64,000 bases of DNA, taken from Delphinus delphis (Eukaryota; Chordata; Mammalia; Artiodactyla; Delphinidae). The stretch's first letter is position 1; every line of letters starts with the position of its first letter. Shown one piece after another: positions 44,680 to 55,944 of this stretch. Both the position numbers and the translations under genes were made by a program. The notes under the pieces are model-generated. The model was not told where the DNA came from, searched no databases, and saw only the letters and a program-made list of their open reading frames with translations. The stretch spans positions 19,971,730-20,035,729 of the forward strand of contig NC_082697.1 of NCBI RefSeq assembly GCF_949987515.2, written 5' to 3'.

Positions 44680-45184
44680 GATGAGACCCTGGCAGTCTGT
44701 CAAGAGCCCCTCAAGATGGGAACCTCTTAAGTGATGTGGATGCTGGTTCAATCAGAACAGGTGTCCCCTCATTTAAGTGGTGGGTAATTGCAATTATTAC
44801 TTTTCCCCTAAAAAATATTGACAAAAAAATCTCAGTCCATTTAGTCAGGGAATGAAAAAACAAATAATATCTGAACTCTACAGGTGTAAAAAAAAGAAGG
44901 CTCAAGCTTTAGAGTTCACAAATGTGTGTACGTGTGTGTGTGTGTCTATGTGCGTGTCTGTATATACACACACATATATCTGAAGCACAGGAAAGAGACT
45001 TGGGAGTCAGAAGAGGAAATGGCATGGGGAGGATGAATCACTTGGGGATGTGTGTTACGTAAGAAGATATAGAACAGCGCTCTAAGGAATCCTAACATGT
45101 AAGAGAAGAAGTGGAACAGGCATGCCTATAGCATTCTGAGAAGAAGAGGCAGAGGAGTGGGGGAAAACAAGGTATTGTATTCAT
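44680..45184. other. Unassigned stretch with imperfect (GT)n
   Basis: A GT/GC/TA simple-sequence patch lies at about 44922-44980. The rest is not recognised. Confidence 0.45.
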
Positions 45185-45600
45185 AGGCTAGGCCTGGATG
45201 CCTGAAAAACAGAAGTGTATTTATTGTCTCACAGTTCCAGAAACTGGAAATCTGAAATCAAGGTGTCAGCAGGCTCTTTCTGAAGTCTGTGAGGGAAGGA
45301 TCTGTCTCATGATTTTCCCCTGGTATCTGGTGTTTTGCTGGCAATCTTGGGCATTCCTTGACTTATAGACACATCACCCCATCTCTTCCTTCGTCTTCAC
45401 GTGGTGTTCTTCCTGTGTGTGTGTGTCTCCAAATTTCCCCTTTTCATAAGGACATGAGTTGTCCTGGAATAGAGAGGCCCTCGTCTTACATAATTCCATC
45501 TGCAACAAACCCATTTCCAAATAAGGTAACATTCTGAGGTACTGGAGGTTAGGACTTCAGTGTATACATTTTAAGGAGACATACTTCAACCATCAACAGG
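45185..45600 (-). mobile_element. MaLR-type LTR (MLT1-like), antisense, diverged
   Basis: 'gtatttattgtctcacagtt', 'ggaaatctgaaatcaaggtg', 'catctcttccttcgtcttca', 'gtgtctccaaatttcccctt', 'catttccaaataaggtaaca' and 'ctggaggttaggacttcagt' give the reverse LTR order. More worn than the other two MLT1 copies and without a clear target duplication. Confidence 0.75.
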
Positions 45601-46469
45601 GGTGAGGGAAATCATCTGGGGTGAGCTTTTCTAGGACAGACTGTTTAACTGTTTCAGTGCTGCCAAGAAGTCATCCGAGATAAAGATGATAAAGTCTTGT
45701 CATGAATCAGAGCTCCTTCTCAACCTGCTCTGCCTCCTCATTTAGCTCGTTGGATTTCAAATCTTAAAATGTAATAAAACACCAGGTGAAGAACATTTTC
45801 CACAAGAACTCAGATGACTTCTTGGCTACAGTCCTCACCAAGATGTTCCCCATAAACCAGCTCTCCTGATATGACCCTCACAACCCATTTGTTGAGCCCC
45901 AACTATGTGCCAGTTTCTATTGGAAGGATTCAAGCACAGTCTGCCCTATTTTCAAGAAGAGCTTTCCTCTGTTTACCCAAAACCACAAGCCAATGTACCA
46001 ACAAAACTTCACGCTGCCCTCCCTTTTATCAATATATTATATCTGACACAAAGGCCTTCCAGAATGGCTGTTCCACTATTGATCATTGTTCCACTCTGTC
46101 ATCTTACAGAGAAATCCATCAGGAATAATGGAAAACTGTTTGCAGCTTTTATTGACCATTCATTGGCCTTTGACTGTGAACAGGAACCAGCTATGGGTTA
46201 ATCCGCAGAAACACCATGTAGACTTTCAGTAATTGAAGCTCATGCAAAACTTGCATTTTAATACCACAGTAAGATTAGCGGGTCTCTGGTAGAGCAGAAA
46301 GTGGTAATGAGCTGCCTGAAACAGTTTGTGCCCTGCTTCCCATTATACATGTCTGGAAGTTTGTTTTGGATAATGTGTTCCCTTGTCACAATGACTAGAA
46401 ATGAACTGTCATCCTATATACTGACTAAACTGTTGTCATCATCATCAGATATGTGTTGCCTATCCATGT
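45601..46469. other. Mostly unique; small L2-like patch
   Basis: An antisense L2-like patch is at about 45880-45970 ('cccatttgttgagccccaac', 'tatgtgccagtttctat'). The part at 46100-46460 is repeat-free and could be conserved non-coding DNA. No gene. Confidence 0.4.
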
Positions 46470-46620
46470 ATGCACTTGTTATTTATTGCAAACATACTAG
46501 TGTTAGCCCTGTAGTAGGCACTGGGGATGCAATAGTTAGCAAGACAGGCACAATGCCTTCTTCAATGCACTTCCTGGGTTGGGATGAAGACAGACAAATA
46601 ATCAGCCAATAAAAAGAGTA
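46470..46620 (-). mobile_element. L2 LINE 3' fragment, antisense
   Basis: 'ctgtagtaggcactggggat', 'gcaatagttagcaagacagg' and 'gacagacaaataatcagcca' are antisense L2 blocks. Confidence 0.68.
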
Positions 46621-46940
46621 TGAGAAATACTTCTGCTAGTATCTACACAGGTGTACCAGAAGAGCATCTTGGTGAATGTTACCACCACCCACCCAGCTAT
46701 TCCAGTCTCCCAGCATTTTATCCACCACCAAATCCTGTAAATCCCAGCTCCTAAATACTGGGTTGGCCAAAGGGTTCATTCGTTTTTTTCCGTAAGATGG
46801 CTATAGTAGCACTTAGTTGTCTTTAACTTTGTTCGAAACAATTTTGTTAGATTGTATGTGACAGCAGTCATATCAGCATGCATTTTAAAAGAGACTTATC
46901 AAAATTGGTGAATTTTTGTGTAGTCATTTTAATGTTGAAG

Positions 46941-48188
46941 ATGGAAGAAAAAAAGCAACATTTTCGGGGTATTATGCTTTATTATTTCAAGACAGGTAAA
47001 AATGCGACTGAAACAAACAAACAAAAAGATTTGTGCAGTATATGGAGAAGGTACTATGACTGGTCGAACGTGTCAAAAGTGGTTTGCAAAGTGTCATACT
47101 GGAGATTTCTCACTGGACGATGCTCCACGGTGGGTAGAGCAGTTGAAGTCGATAGCAATCAAATCGAAACAATAATTGAGAACAATCAAGGTTATACCAC
47201 ACAGGAGATGGCCGACATACTCAAAATATCCAAATCAAGCATTGAAAATCATTTTCACCAGCTTGGTTATGTTAATCGCTCTGATGTTTGGATTCCACGT
47301 AAGTTAAGAAAGAAAAACCTTCTTGACCGTATTTCCTCATGAGATTCTCTACCTAAATGTAACAAAAACGTTCCATTTTTAAAACAAATTGTGATGTGCG
47401 ATGAAAAGTGGATACTCTACAATAATGTGGAACTGAAGAGATTGTGGGGCAAGGGAAATGAACCACAACCCACCACACCAAAGGCCGGTCTTCATCCAAA
47501 GAAGGTGATGTTGTGTATATGGTGAGATTGGAAGGGAGTCCTCTATTATGAGCTCCTTCCGGAAAACCAAACAATTAATTCCAGTACGTACTGCTCCCAA
47601 TTAGACCAACTGAAAGTGGCACTCCACAAAAAGCATCCAGAATTAGTCAACAGAAAATGCATAATCTTCCATCAGGATAACACAAGACTGCCTGTTTCTT
47701 TGATGACCAGGCAGAAACTGTTACAGCTTGACTGGCAAGTTCTGATTCATCTGCTGTATTCACCAGATTTTGCATCTTCGGATTTCCATTTATTTAGGTC
47801 TTTACAAAATTCTCTTAATGGAAAAAATTTCAATTCCCTGAAAGACTGTAAAAGGCACCTGGAACAATTTTTTGCTCAAAAAGTTAAAAAGTTTTGGGAA
47901 GGGCTTCCCTGGTGGCACAGTGGTTGAGAGTCCGCCTGCCAATGCAGGGGACACGGGCTCATGCCCTGGTCCGGGAGGATCCCACATGCCGCGGAGCGGC
48001 TGGGCCCATGAGCCATGGACGCTGAGCCTGCACGTCTGGAGCCTGTGCTCCGCAACGGGAGAGGCCACAACAGTGAGAGGCCCACGTACCGCAAAAAAAA
48101 AAAAAAGTTTTGGGAAGATGGAATTATGAAGTTGCCTGAAAAATGGCAGAAGGGAGTAGAACAAAAGGGTGAATACGTTGTTCAATAA
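46941..48188 (+). pseudogene. Mariner transposase pseudogene (D34D), interrupted
   Basis: Cut-and-paste transposase of the mariner family. The start at 46941 opens with MEEKKQHF, as in relatives. An N-terminal helix-turn-helix part follows (ENNQGYTTQEMADILKISKS). The catalytic triad is still readable in one frame: D in 'MCDEKW' (codon 47400), D in 'FHQDN' (47676) and D in 'SSDFHLF' (47781), with exactly 34 residues between the last two. It is dead: two compensating frameshifts between about 47030 and 47130, TGA stops at 47340-47342 and 47523-47525, and a CHR SINE at 47902. After the SINE the C-terminus resumes and ends at TAA 48186-48188. Confidence 0.9.
47902..48101 (+). mobile_element. CHR-type SINE, sense, copy 9, inside mariner
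   Basis: Starts 'ggcttccctggtggcacagt' and ends in an A tail. The B box is changed to 'ggctcatgccc'. A perfect 16 bp target duplication 'aaaaagttttgggaag' lies at 47886-47901 and 48102-48117. The duplicated bases belong to the transposase pseudogene, so the SINE came after the mariner. Confidence 0.97.
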
Positions 48189-48394
48189 AATTCTTGGTGA
48201 AATTGAAAAATGTGTCGTTTATTTTTACTTAAAAATCAAAGGCACGTCTTTGGCCAACCAAATATTTCTCAAAAACTGAATGTATTTTCTAGATTCTACT
48301 TCTTCAGTTCAAACAATATTCCACAAATATCAGTTCTATCATTTTTGACTTCTGATATGAGCTGAAGGGTTTGCACATTACTTTCATAATCTGT

Positions 48395-48471
48395 TAATTC
48401 CCTCATTCAACACAACATTGTTGAACACATACTATGTACTAGGCAAAGGAGATGCAAAAGCAAAGACAGCA
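48395..48471 (-). mobile_element. L2 3' fragment, antisense
   Basis: 'tccctcattcaacacaacat', 'tgttgaacacatactatgta' and 'ctaggcaaaggagatgca' are the antisense L2 terminus. The Tigger1-like element is inserted at its right end. Confidence 0.6.
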
Positions 48472-48473
48472 TA

Positions 48474-48967
48474 CAGGCACATTTCAGAGATACTGTAGGT
48501 TCGCTTCCAGACCACCACAATAAAGTGAATATCCCAATAAAGCGAGTCACACAATTATTTTGGTTTTCCAATGCATATAAAAGTTATTTTTATACTATAC
48601 TGTAGTCTATTAAGTGTGCAATAGCATTATGTCTGAAAAAAACAATGTGCATGTTAATTTAAAACTACTTTAGTGCTAAAAAATGGCTCCATCATTGGAG
48701 CCTTCAGCAAGTTGTAATATTTTCGAAATAGTAACATCAAAGATTACTGTTCACAGATCACCATAACAAACACAATAATAATGAAAAAGTTTGAAATATT
48801 GTGAGAATTGCCAAAATTTGACACAGAGACACAAAGTGAGCGAATCTGTTGGAAAAATGGTGCCGATAGACTTGCTCGACGCAGGGTTGCTCCAAACCTT
48901 AATTTGTTAAAAATGTAATATCTGCAAAGCACAACGAAGCAAAATGCAATAAAATGAGGTATGTTTG
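48474..48967 (+). mobile_element. Internally deleted Tigger1-like element
   Basis: The left end 'caggcacatttcagagatac' and right end 'aaaatgaggtatgtttg' are imperfect Tigger1 inverted repeats, flanked by TA (48472-48473, 48968-48969). The interior 'ttccagaccaccacaataaa', 'aaagcgagtcacacaattat' and 'gacttgctcgacgcagggtt' joins the two outer parts of Tigger1, and the transposase region is missing. 494 bp. Confidence 0.9.
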
Positions 48968-48969
48968 TA

Positions 48970-50019
48970 TATGATCCTTGGCCACATAAGACCATAAAAA
49001 TCCCCAATGGGCCATGATGCCACCAAATCAATAAATCGAAATTTTAATTGGAAAGCTAGTTTAAGTAAATTTGCTTCATATGCTGCTCTGAGCATACAAC
49101 CCTGGGGCTCCCAGGCTATGCCGCATGCTCCTTAAATTTTTCAGAATGGCTTTGGTTGTTCTCTCCTTCTATTCTTTATGTTCCTGCTCCACTTGGATTT
49201 ATACTCTTTAACATCATTTATTATGCTAACTGACTTCATCCTTCGGGAATCCAAAGAATTAATGTCAAAATCTGAAGGGCAAAACTCTAGTTGACCTGGT
49301 TCATAAGGTGGCCACTGTGGCTTTCCTGATGACAAATGTGACACATTATAGAAATAAGGGGTTGCCTAAATCCAGGACTCACAGCAATCACTGAGAAGAA
49401 AAAAGATATGTCACTAGATTAAGGATGGCAAACACCTGGCTTGTTTACCACTCCAGCCACTCCTGTCTCCATGTCAGACATGACTGATTGATCACAGATC
49501 TCTTTTCCTGCTGACCCCAGGCTTGACTTTAGGTTCTTTCTTAACACAGTGCTCCAGCAGCCACTGCCAATCAATCAGGCTTGGGACCTGAGATAAAATT
49601 TGTCATCTCTTCATTAGAGCCAGTGATTAGCAAAGAGAAAATTTCATGAAACAGGAGAAAAGGACTAAGGCAGAGCTGTATGGAAAAATAAAAATTAAAA
49701 AAAAAAAAAAGAAAGGAAGCCAGGATGGAAACTACAGCTTCATTGGCTTTACCCTTTGTAATTTCCTCTCCCAAATTCAACATGATCCCTAAAGAATGAT
49801 TCCTTTTGTCCTGCTTGAGAAACTGGCTTATGCTGAACCAATCTCTCTTCCCAGGGGCGGGAGGGGTGTTGGTGGTGGGGGGTTCTCTACTGGTCAACCT
49901 GGGACAAAGAAGTATAGTCCTTGAATAACAACTCCACCAGAGCCTCCATGGAATAGGAGAGGGGCATTGCCCATTAGAAAGAGACACGGGTTAGAGCAGA
50001 TAACTAGTGCCCACTCAAG
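48970..50019. other. Unassigned, gene-free stretch
   Basis: A 138-codon antisense frame at 49571-49987 has no recognised domain, includes a poly-F run from an A-rich patch (49690-49712), and is taken as chance. No repeat named. Confidence 0.4.
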
Positions 50020-50165
50020 CAGCACAAGAAGTTGAAAGACGGAAGAGCCCTTGCCTTGTTGGGGCTCCGAAAAAAGGCTTCATGGAGGCTGGGACATTTG
50101 AGATCAGGATGGATAGGAAGGTGCTGCTTCCCAGCTCAGAGTTGGGAAGGAATGTAAGAGGTTGA
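50020..50165 (-). mobile_element. Possible L2 fragment, antisense
   Basis: 'gaagagcccttgccttgttg', 'ggcttcatggaggctgggac' and 'atttgagatcaggatggata' look like the middle of the antisense L2 3' region. Confidence 0.5.
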
Positions 50166-50189
50166 CACAGACTAAGCGATATACATGGA

Positions 50190-50537
50190 GATACTGAACC
50201 GTCATCGATTGCCCATATTTACAGCCTCTGTCCTGCCCATCTATAATCGAATCCTTTGCCTAGGACTGAGCCAGCTGGGTTGGCTGCAGTAATCACATAT
50301 GAGCAATTTTACTAAAGATCACACTCAGTTAATTTGTATGATTAGGGAATTAGCAATTGCTTTCTCTGATCTCAAAGATTATTCAAAAACACACCATATT
50401 CTCAGAATAAGATTGGAATAAAAGTGGCTTTCAGATATAAATTAAAGTTCTGCTGAATATTGCCTAAAATAATGCAGTGTAGAGATTTACAGTAATAGGC
50501 CATTCCCTCTAGGGTTTCAGTACCTTCTCTGTTTAAA

Positions 50538-50538
<1 letters not shown>
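50190..50538. other. Unique block, candidate conserved non-coding DNA
   Basis: Repeat-free, with AT-core motifs: 'gcagtaatcacatatg' near 50287, 'cagttaatttgtatgattag' near 50327, 'ggaattagcaattgc' near 50346. It ends at a long microsatellite. Function not shown. Confidence 0.3.

Positions 50539-50540
<2 letters not shown>

Positions 50541-50612
<72 letters not shown>
50541..50612. repeat. Compound (CT)n(CA)n microsatellite
   Basis: About 21 uninterrupted CT units pass without a break into about 15 CA units. Confidence 0.97.
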
Positions 50613-50613
<1 letters not shown>

Positions 50614-51614
50614 TCTCTTTGCCCTTTGAACTGGAACAGTGATCCGTTCCCTGTGATTAAATTAGTGTAAGTAATAAGATATCATAGATTTGATTGATTT
50701 CCCTGGCAATGGTTATTAACCAGCCCAATTCAAAGCCAAGCAGGACCATTATTCTAAACATTGATTTCTGAAAAGGCATGCAAGGGAAGGAAATTCTCAG
50801 CTACAGAGATATTCCATAAGGAATTATCAGATAGGATGATATATAGTGAGGATTCTCAGACATGGCAATGAACCCCCAGGAATCCTCAAATACTATGATA
50901 TACAGATGTCAGAGCCCACAGGGAGACTGAGCAATGCTGTGAATACACTTTACCAGTGTTCTCAGGGAATACTTCTTAGAGGTACCATAAAATGTAAGCA
51001 GTAAGAACTGTATTGTATGCCAATCATTGTATTTAATCCAACAAATATATACTTAGTAATTTCTCTGATCTATACTTGCTGAAGGCTTAGGAGACAAAAA
51101 GGAAACATGGCTTCAAGGTGTTCGCAGTGAACAGGTTGTGTTTCTTGAGGAAGGTTAAAAATGCCTTTCGCTCAGAAAGGATGGATATTTGGGATGTGGT
51201 TAACTGAATCAGAGGGTCCTCCTTTGCAAATAGGTTTCCATCTTTCAACAAAGAGTCACCCACTGGATAGAAGACTTTCACAGAGACGTGGGGGCATCTT
51301 TTTGACCACCTACAAGATGCACAGAGCTGTAAATCATGACATGAATCTCTCTAAGCTCCAGAGAAAAATAAATCTGTTAAATAAAGGAAAATTCTTCCTG
51401 TTCTCCAAACTCCTATGGCTTCTTCTGACCATGGAGCAGGAGGGAAGGGAATTTGGAAATGCATCCATGTGGCTCCCTTCAAGAGTGTCCACATCATATC
51501 CAACAGCCAAAGGAAAACTGGGTACTTCAATCCAAATCCATATATTGAAATGTATTTGAGTTTTATATGTGTTTTTACCTCCTGTGCTAAGGACAGGAAG
51601 CTCACAGAGTATAG
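50613..51614. other. Unassigned, gene-free stretch
   Basis: A worn antisense L2-like patch may lie at 51035-51130. A 132-codon frame (51161-51559) is opposed by frames on the other strand and has no domain. Confidence 0.4.
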
Positions 51615-51835
51615 TATTTGCAGCCACAGGCTCTGGAATCAGTTTTTCTAGGTTTGAATCCTGGCTGTAATACTTTCTAAGATATATTACTTAACCTCAT
51701 CAGTTCTCACTTTCCCCATTAACCCATTATGGGTTTAATGATAGCAATTACTTCCTATGTTTGTCATAAAAGTGAGGGAGCTGATACATGCACGTAACGT
51801 GCTTACCCTGGTATCTGGCACACAGTGATGATCAA
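51615..51835 (+). mobile_element. MIR SINE, sense
   Basis: 'ggctctggaatcagtttttc', 'taggtttgaatcctggctgt', 'ttacttaacctcatcagttc', 'agtgagggagctgatacatg' and 'ctggtatctggcacacagtg' give the MIR order. Confidence 0.82.
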
Positions 51836-53249
51836 AAACTGATACAATTGATCTTGACCATTTGTCCTAAAGAAGAAAAGGTATGAAATGGCCTATAACC
51901 TTACAAAGTGATAAACAAATCACAGCTTCCTTCCTCTTTTGTTCCTTCTGACTCCAGAGGTACAAACAGGGCCATTGAGAGAATGTACATGGAAACAGGT
52001 TTTAATTTATTGTTAGAAAGTACATTCAATCATCAGAGCTATGCCACATTTCAATGGGCTGCACTGGGGGGTAATGAGTTCCCTGTCACTGGAAGTGTTC
52101 AAACAAAGGATTGAAGACCCACTTTCAGGGATTTCTGTTCTGTGTTTAACAGTGAATTGGATCTGATGACTGCTGGAGTCTCTCCTAAATTTATTTGGCT
52201 CTGATTCGATGACATAGTATATAAATGCTTCACTCTATCTACCGATGGAATAATGCTAAAGGAAGAAAAGAACCAGAAGTGAGACTCTGGGAGGACTACA
52301 GTTCTATCAGCTGCACCTCTTACCCCCAGCACACAGCACCACCAGAGAACTAGTGAAGAGGAAGCATTCAGTAACTTTTAATTAAGCCAAAAATAGAGTG
52401 CAAATAGAATGAGTGGATATTGATGTTTCAGGTTTTTCAGCATGTGAGGATCTTGAGTTTCCTGCAAACAAAATCCACAGACAGCTTCTCTGGACCCGTT
52501 CCTTTTTGTGTTCTTAGTAGCCACACACAACTCACACCCCCATCCCATGCTTTAGAATTGTAAATCAGATGCATCACAGTTTTTAAAATGTGTGTGTGTG
52601 TGTGTGTGTGTGTGAAGGTTGGCGTGCCTGTGGGGCTTTTCCAAGTCCCGTATTTGTCTGAATGCCATTGATTTTTTGCCTAATTGTTATTCACTATGCT
52701 AATTTCCCCCACAAATCTCACATTCTATTGATCAAAAAGTAATAAACTCTCCAACAAACAAAACAAGCATTATTGCAATGTTGGGAAAACATCAGCTAAT
52801 ATCAATACCATATTTACAATTATCTTTAACACAAATTTTACCCATGATGCAGTGCATAAGCAGCTTCAGAGACCTACAGGTTAAAGGAGCACGTGAAAAA
52901 ATCCTGTTTGCTTTTTTTCTGACCGAGCAAGAGGAGGCAAGTGCAACCAAGAAACACCTGAAGGTGCCCAGTAAGGAATTGATGGCTAGAATAAATGTCA
53001 TTATCCCAATAGAGAAATCCATCACCTGCTTTGTTTTTCCTCTTTCTGTTTCTCTCTTCAATTTAAGGCACTGTGTTAATCATCATGGAAAGTGCAAAGG
53101 TGAGCAAAGCAGTCTTTTACTGCACTCCGAAATTATTGTTCCCTTGAAAAGAAAAAAAATGTAATTATTTAGTAGGAGCTTACAGCATTGTTGACTTGAT
53201 TTTCTCATTGCGAGTCACCAGGCTACCACTGTGGGTGTCATTGTTTTGT
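51836..53249. other. Unassigned stretch with a (GT)13 array
   Basis: A GT microsatellite occupies 52589-52614. The 128-codon frame at 52778-53164 lacks any recognised domain and is opposed by an 89-codon antisense frame. No repeat named. Confidence 0.45.
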
Positions 53250-53715
53250 CTGCTCAACATTCCTTCCTCTGAGCTTCCAACAACATCCTCCTTCTTTTTG
53301 AGAACTGTTAATGCCCATACTCTAACGATTGATTTCAGGAGAGCTGCCAATCGTCGTATTCCACCCTCATGGCCGTGTTTCATTGGTCCAGGGATGGGCA
53401 CCCAACCCAAGCCTACCCAATCAGCACCATCCTTGAGGCTTTCCAAACCGAAACTGAAAATAATAAAGATATAAGTTGAGAGGCGTGAGAACTACCAGCG
53501 ACTGTGATTCAAGCCAAATGGAGGAAGCCAATCTGAAAGGATAAAGCTCATAGGCTGAAAGAAGCATGGAAGAGAGATGCAGAACTGGAGTCCGGGTGAC
53601 ATTCAAGACACTCATTCCTACTGACCCTAGGCCTAGTTGAGGAATTGTTTACATGGGATGACAGTTTAAGCTCAGTTTCTGTCACTTACCACCCAAAGAG
53701 CCCTCTCTAATACAA
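53250..53715 (+). mobile_element. Old LTR-like repeat, sense, family not named
   Basis: 'cattggtccagggatgggca', 'cacccaacccaagcctaccc', 'gaggaagccaatctgaaagg', 'gcagaactggagtccgggtg', 'cagtttctgtcacttaccac' and an end 'aaagagccctctctaataca' resemble the 3' half and terminus of an old mammalian LTR or L1M-associated repeat. Confidence 0.45.
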
Positions 53716-54254
53716 GCATATCACTAGATAAAGGAAATCAAGGCAGATGACCCAACGGGACAGAGATAGAGGGTCCAGTACAGAAGGCTATTTCTAAGAC
53801 ACAGGCATCAGCGGTTAGGAGGAAGGGACAAGTGAGACTTGGTGATGGACCCACCCACACACATGTCACCTTGGTCTTGTTTAAATTGCAACTTCTTTTT
53901 TCAAATGATGATTGGTCCTGAAAAAGATCAGCAGCTTGGGAGCTGCACTGAGCCTGACTCTAGAATAGATTTTTCAATATCATCCACCAATCTCTGGGGC
54001 AGTTGAAGAAAAAGCCATCAGCACCACACTTGAAGTTCAGGATAACTGATGTAGTGAAAGATGTCTGTTTGTTGTTCTGTTTTGCTTTGAATGAAACAAT
54101 CATGGAGGCTTTTCCCAAGGTGCTCCTGTGTCTTATAGGATGCTGTCTCTGCATTAAGTTTTGGTTATATAGTGGCCAAACCAAGTCCTCCAGACTTGAG
54201 TCAATGTGTCTTCTGCAGGGAACTACACTGGCCCTGCTGGGCTAGAGCAAGAAT
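53716..54254. other. Unassigned, gene-free stretch
   Basis: Nothing recognised. Opposed short frames at 53960-54245. Confidence 0.4.
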
Positions 54255-54395
54255 GGGCTTTGGAGATCCTAGATTTGGTTTTAAATTGCAGTTTTCAAAC
54301 ATTCTGTATGTGTAACCTCTGGAAAGTTATGAAATCTTTCTAAACTTCAGCTTTATGAGGAAGATAATATCACGTCTGTGAATCAGACATTCGCT
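54255..54395 (+). mobile_element. MIR fragment, sense
   Basis: 'ctagatttggttttaaattg', 'tgtgtaacctctggaaagtt', 'ctaaacttcagctttatgag' and 'gaagataatatcacgtc' are MIR-like in order. Partial and worn. Confidence 0.6.
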
Positions 54396-55144
54396 AATAT
54401 CCAGAATAATAGTGCTGGCTGAAGCTCTGTGGGCAAGAAAAGTAAACCTATAGTCAGAATAAGTACCTAGTCTTATGAGGGTGAACCTTTCCCTTTCTAT
54501 GATGAAAGAAGCTTAATATAATTACTGATTCTGGATGGTGTGGTATGTGATATGATCAGTAGATCATGTGGTCATGGGAACACTATTGCACCAGGTGGTC
54601 TTTTGGATCCGTAAAGAATAGTGTCGTAACACGGGCTCATTGTTCATCTCTGCTGCTAATTTTTTGGGCATACAGACATAGACTGAGCAAGATAAGCCTG
54701 AGTAAGTGGGAGCACGTACTCTTAGGCCCATTTGTAGTCTCTATCTCTACCACTGTGATCCCTCGTTCACATGTGTGCCGGGTCTGGAATGGCCAATGAG
54801 GAGGTCTGACTATACCAACTGGCCGAATCATTTTGTGTACTTGGTTGTTCAAAGTTTTTTCCATGGTGAATATTTTGACACATGTGAACAATGACATGTG
54901 ATACAAATATCTTCAACTTTGTCCCCACTGCTTTATATTCTTCCATATGCCTCTATCCCAAACATCCTAGTCTCTGATTTTTCCAGTGAACTTTACATTT
55001 GCCCCATATGTGAAATATTGGATTTATGTACATTTAATTTTATCGTCATGGTGTGGGGATAGCCATTATTAGGTTCCCACCAAAACCAAAACTCTTCAAG
55101 GATAGATTCACAAATTTGTTCATAAAAAATTAAGGCTTCATATT
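54396..55144. other. Unassigned, gene-free stretch
   Basis: No repeat or gene recognised. Confidence 0.4.
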
Positions 55145-55935
55145 TTAATTTTATTAAAATAAAATTTTAAATAAAACTTAGGAAACTGTGTACAAGATAT
55201 AGGACAGAAAAATAGTTAATATTCTTAATCAATAAAGAGATCATACAAAGCAATTTAAAATGAACACTCAAATAGAAAACATGGGAAAGAGCATGAATAG
55301 GCAATTCACAAAGACATATACAAGGACAATACAGAGAGGAAAAGGTGCTCCATCTCAGCAATAGTCAAAGAAATGAAAATTTAAACATCAGCATAGCTCT
55401 TTGTGCCCTAAGTAGTCAACGAGTAAAAAGATCAATATTATCCACTATTGTTGAGGATACAGGGAAATGTGCACTCCTAAATTATTGTGGAAATATGACC
55501 TTGAAGAATCTTTCTGAAGTACAATTTACCAATCTAAATCAAAATTAAATATTCATACATCTAACTCCAGGCATCAACCTTCTAGGACTTATTCTAAGGA
55601 AATGACTGGGCAATTGTGTAAAGGTGTATGTACGTGATGTTCACATATGAGTTGCTTATAACAGCTTCATTGGAAAAAAAAAAAAACCTGGAGATTCACC
55701 TATAAGACATCACGTGGCTTTTCAAATAAATGCAGTAGAGCTATGTATATTGACATAGAGATGTAGCAATACTGGACCAGGAAGTGATAGAGGCAGTTAC
55801 CAAATTCTGCATGTGTGACAGTATGTATGGGCACAGGCAAAGGGAAAATCTGGAAGGCTATATCCCAAAATATTAGTAGTACTTATTGCTATTAGATGTA
55901 ATTATTTTTACATATCCACATTTAAATTTTTACAA
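55145..55935 (+). mobile_element. Old L1 or HAL1 3' part, sense
   Basis: 'agagcatgaataggcaattc', 'ctcagcaatagtcaaagaaa', 'gacttattctaaggaaatga' and 'cataacagcttcattgg'-type blocks in order point to an old LINE end. The AT-rich flank and high divergence prevent a subfamily call. Confidence 0.6.
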
Positions 55936-55944
55936 TTATGCCCT

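Larger units (their letters stand above)
46758..48262 (+). mobile_element. Full-length mariner DNA transposon with a nested SINE
   Basis: The ends share 'ggttggccaaa' in inverted form: 'ctgggttggccaaagggttc' at 46758 and 'tttggccaaccaaa' at 48249-48262. Both ends sit at the TA dinucleotide duplication (46756-46757, 48263-48264) that Tc1/mariner elements make. Without the SINE at 47902-48101 and its extra target copy the length is about 1.29 kb, the usual mariner length. The ends resemble a mariner known from cetartiodactyls. Confidence 0.93.

Noticed and set aside
49571..49987. 138-codon antisense frame
   Set aside because: It contains a phenylalanine run from an A-rich patch, shows no domain and no splice or promoter context. 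Likely chance.
50541..50612. Dense short repeats considered as a CRISPR-like array
   Set aside because: Pure dinucleotide arrays with no spacers, in a mammalian genome.
52778..53164. 128-codon frame considered as a possible exon or small gene
   Set aside because: No recognisable motif, opposed by an antisense frame of similar length, with no clear splice sites around it.
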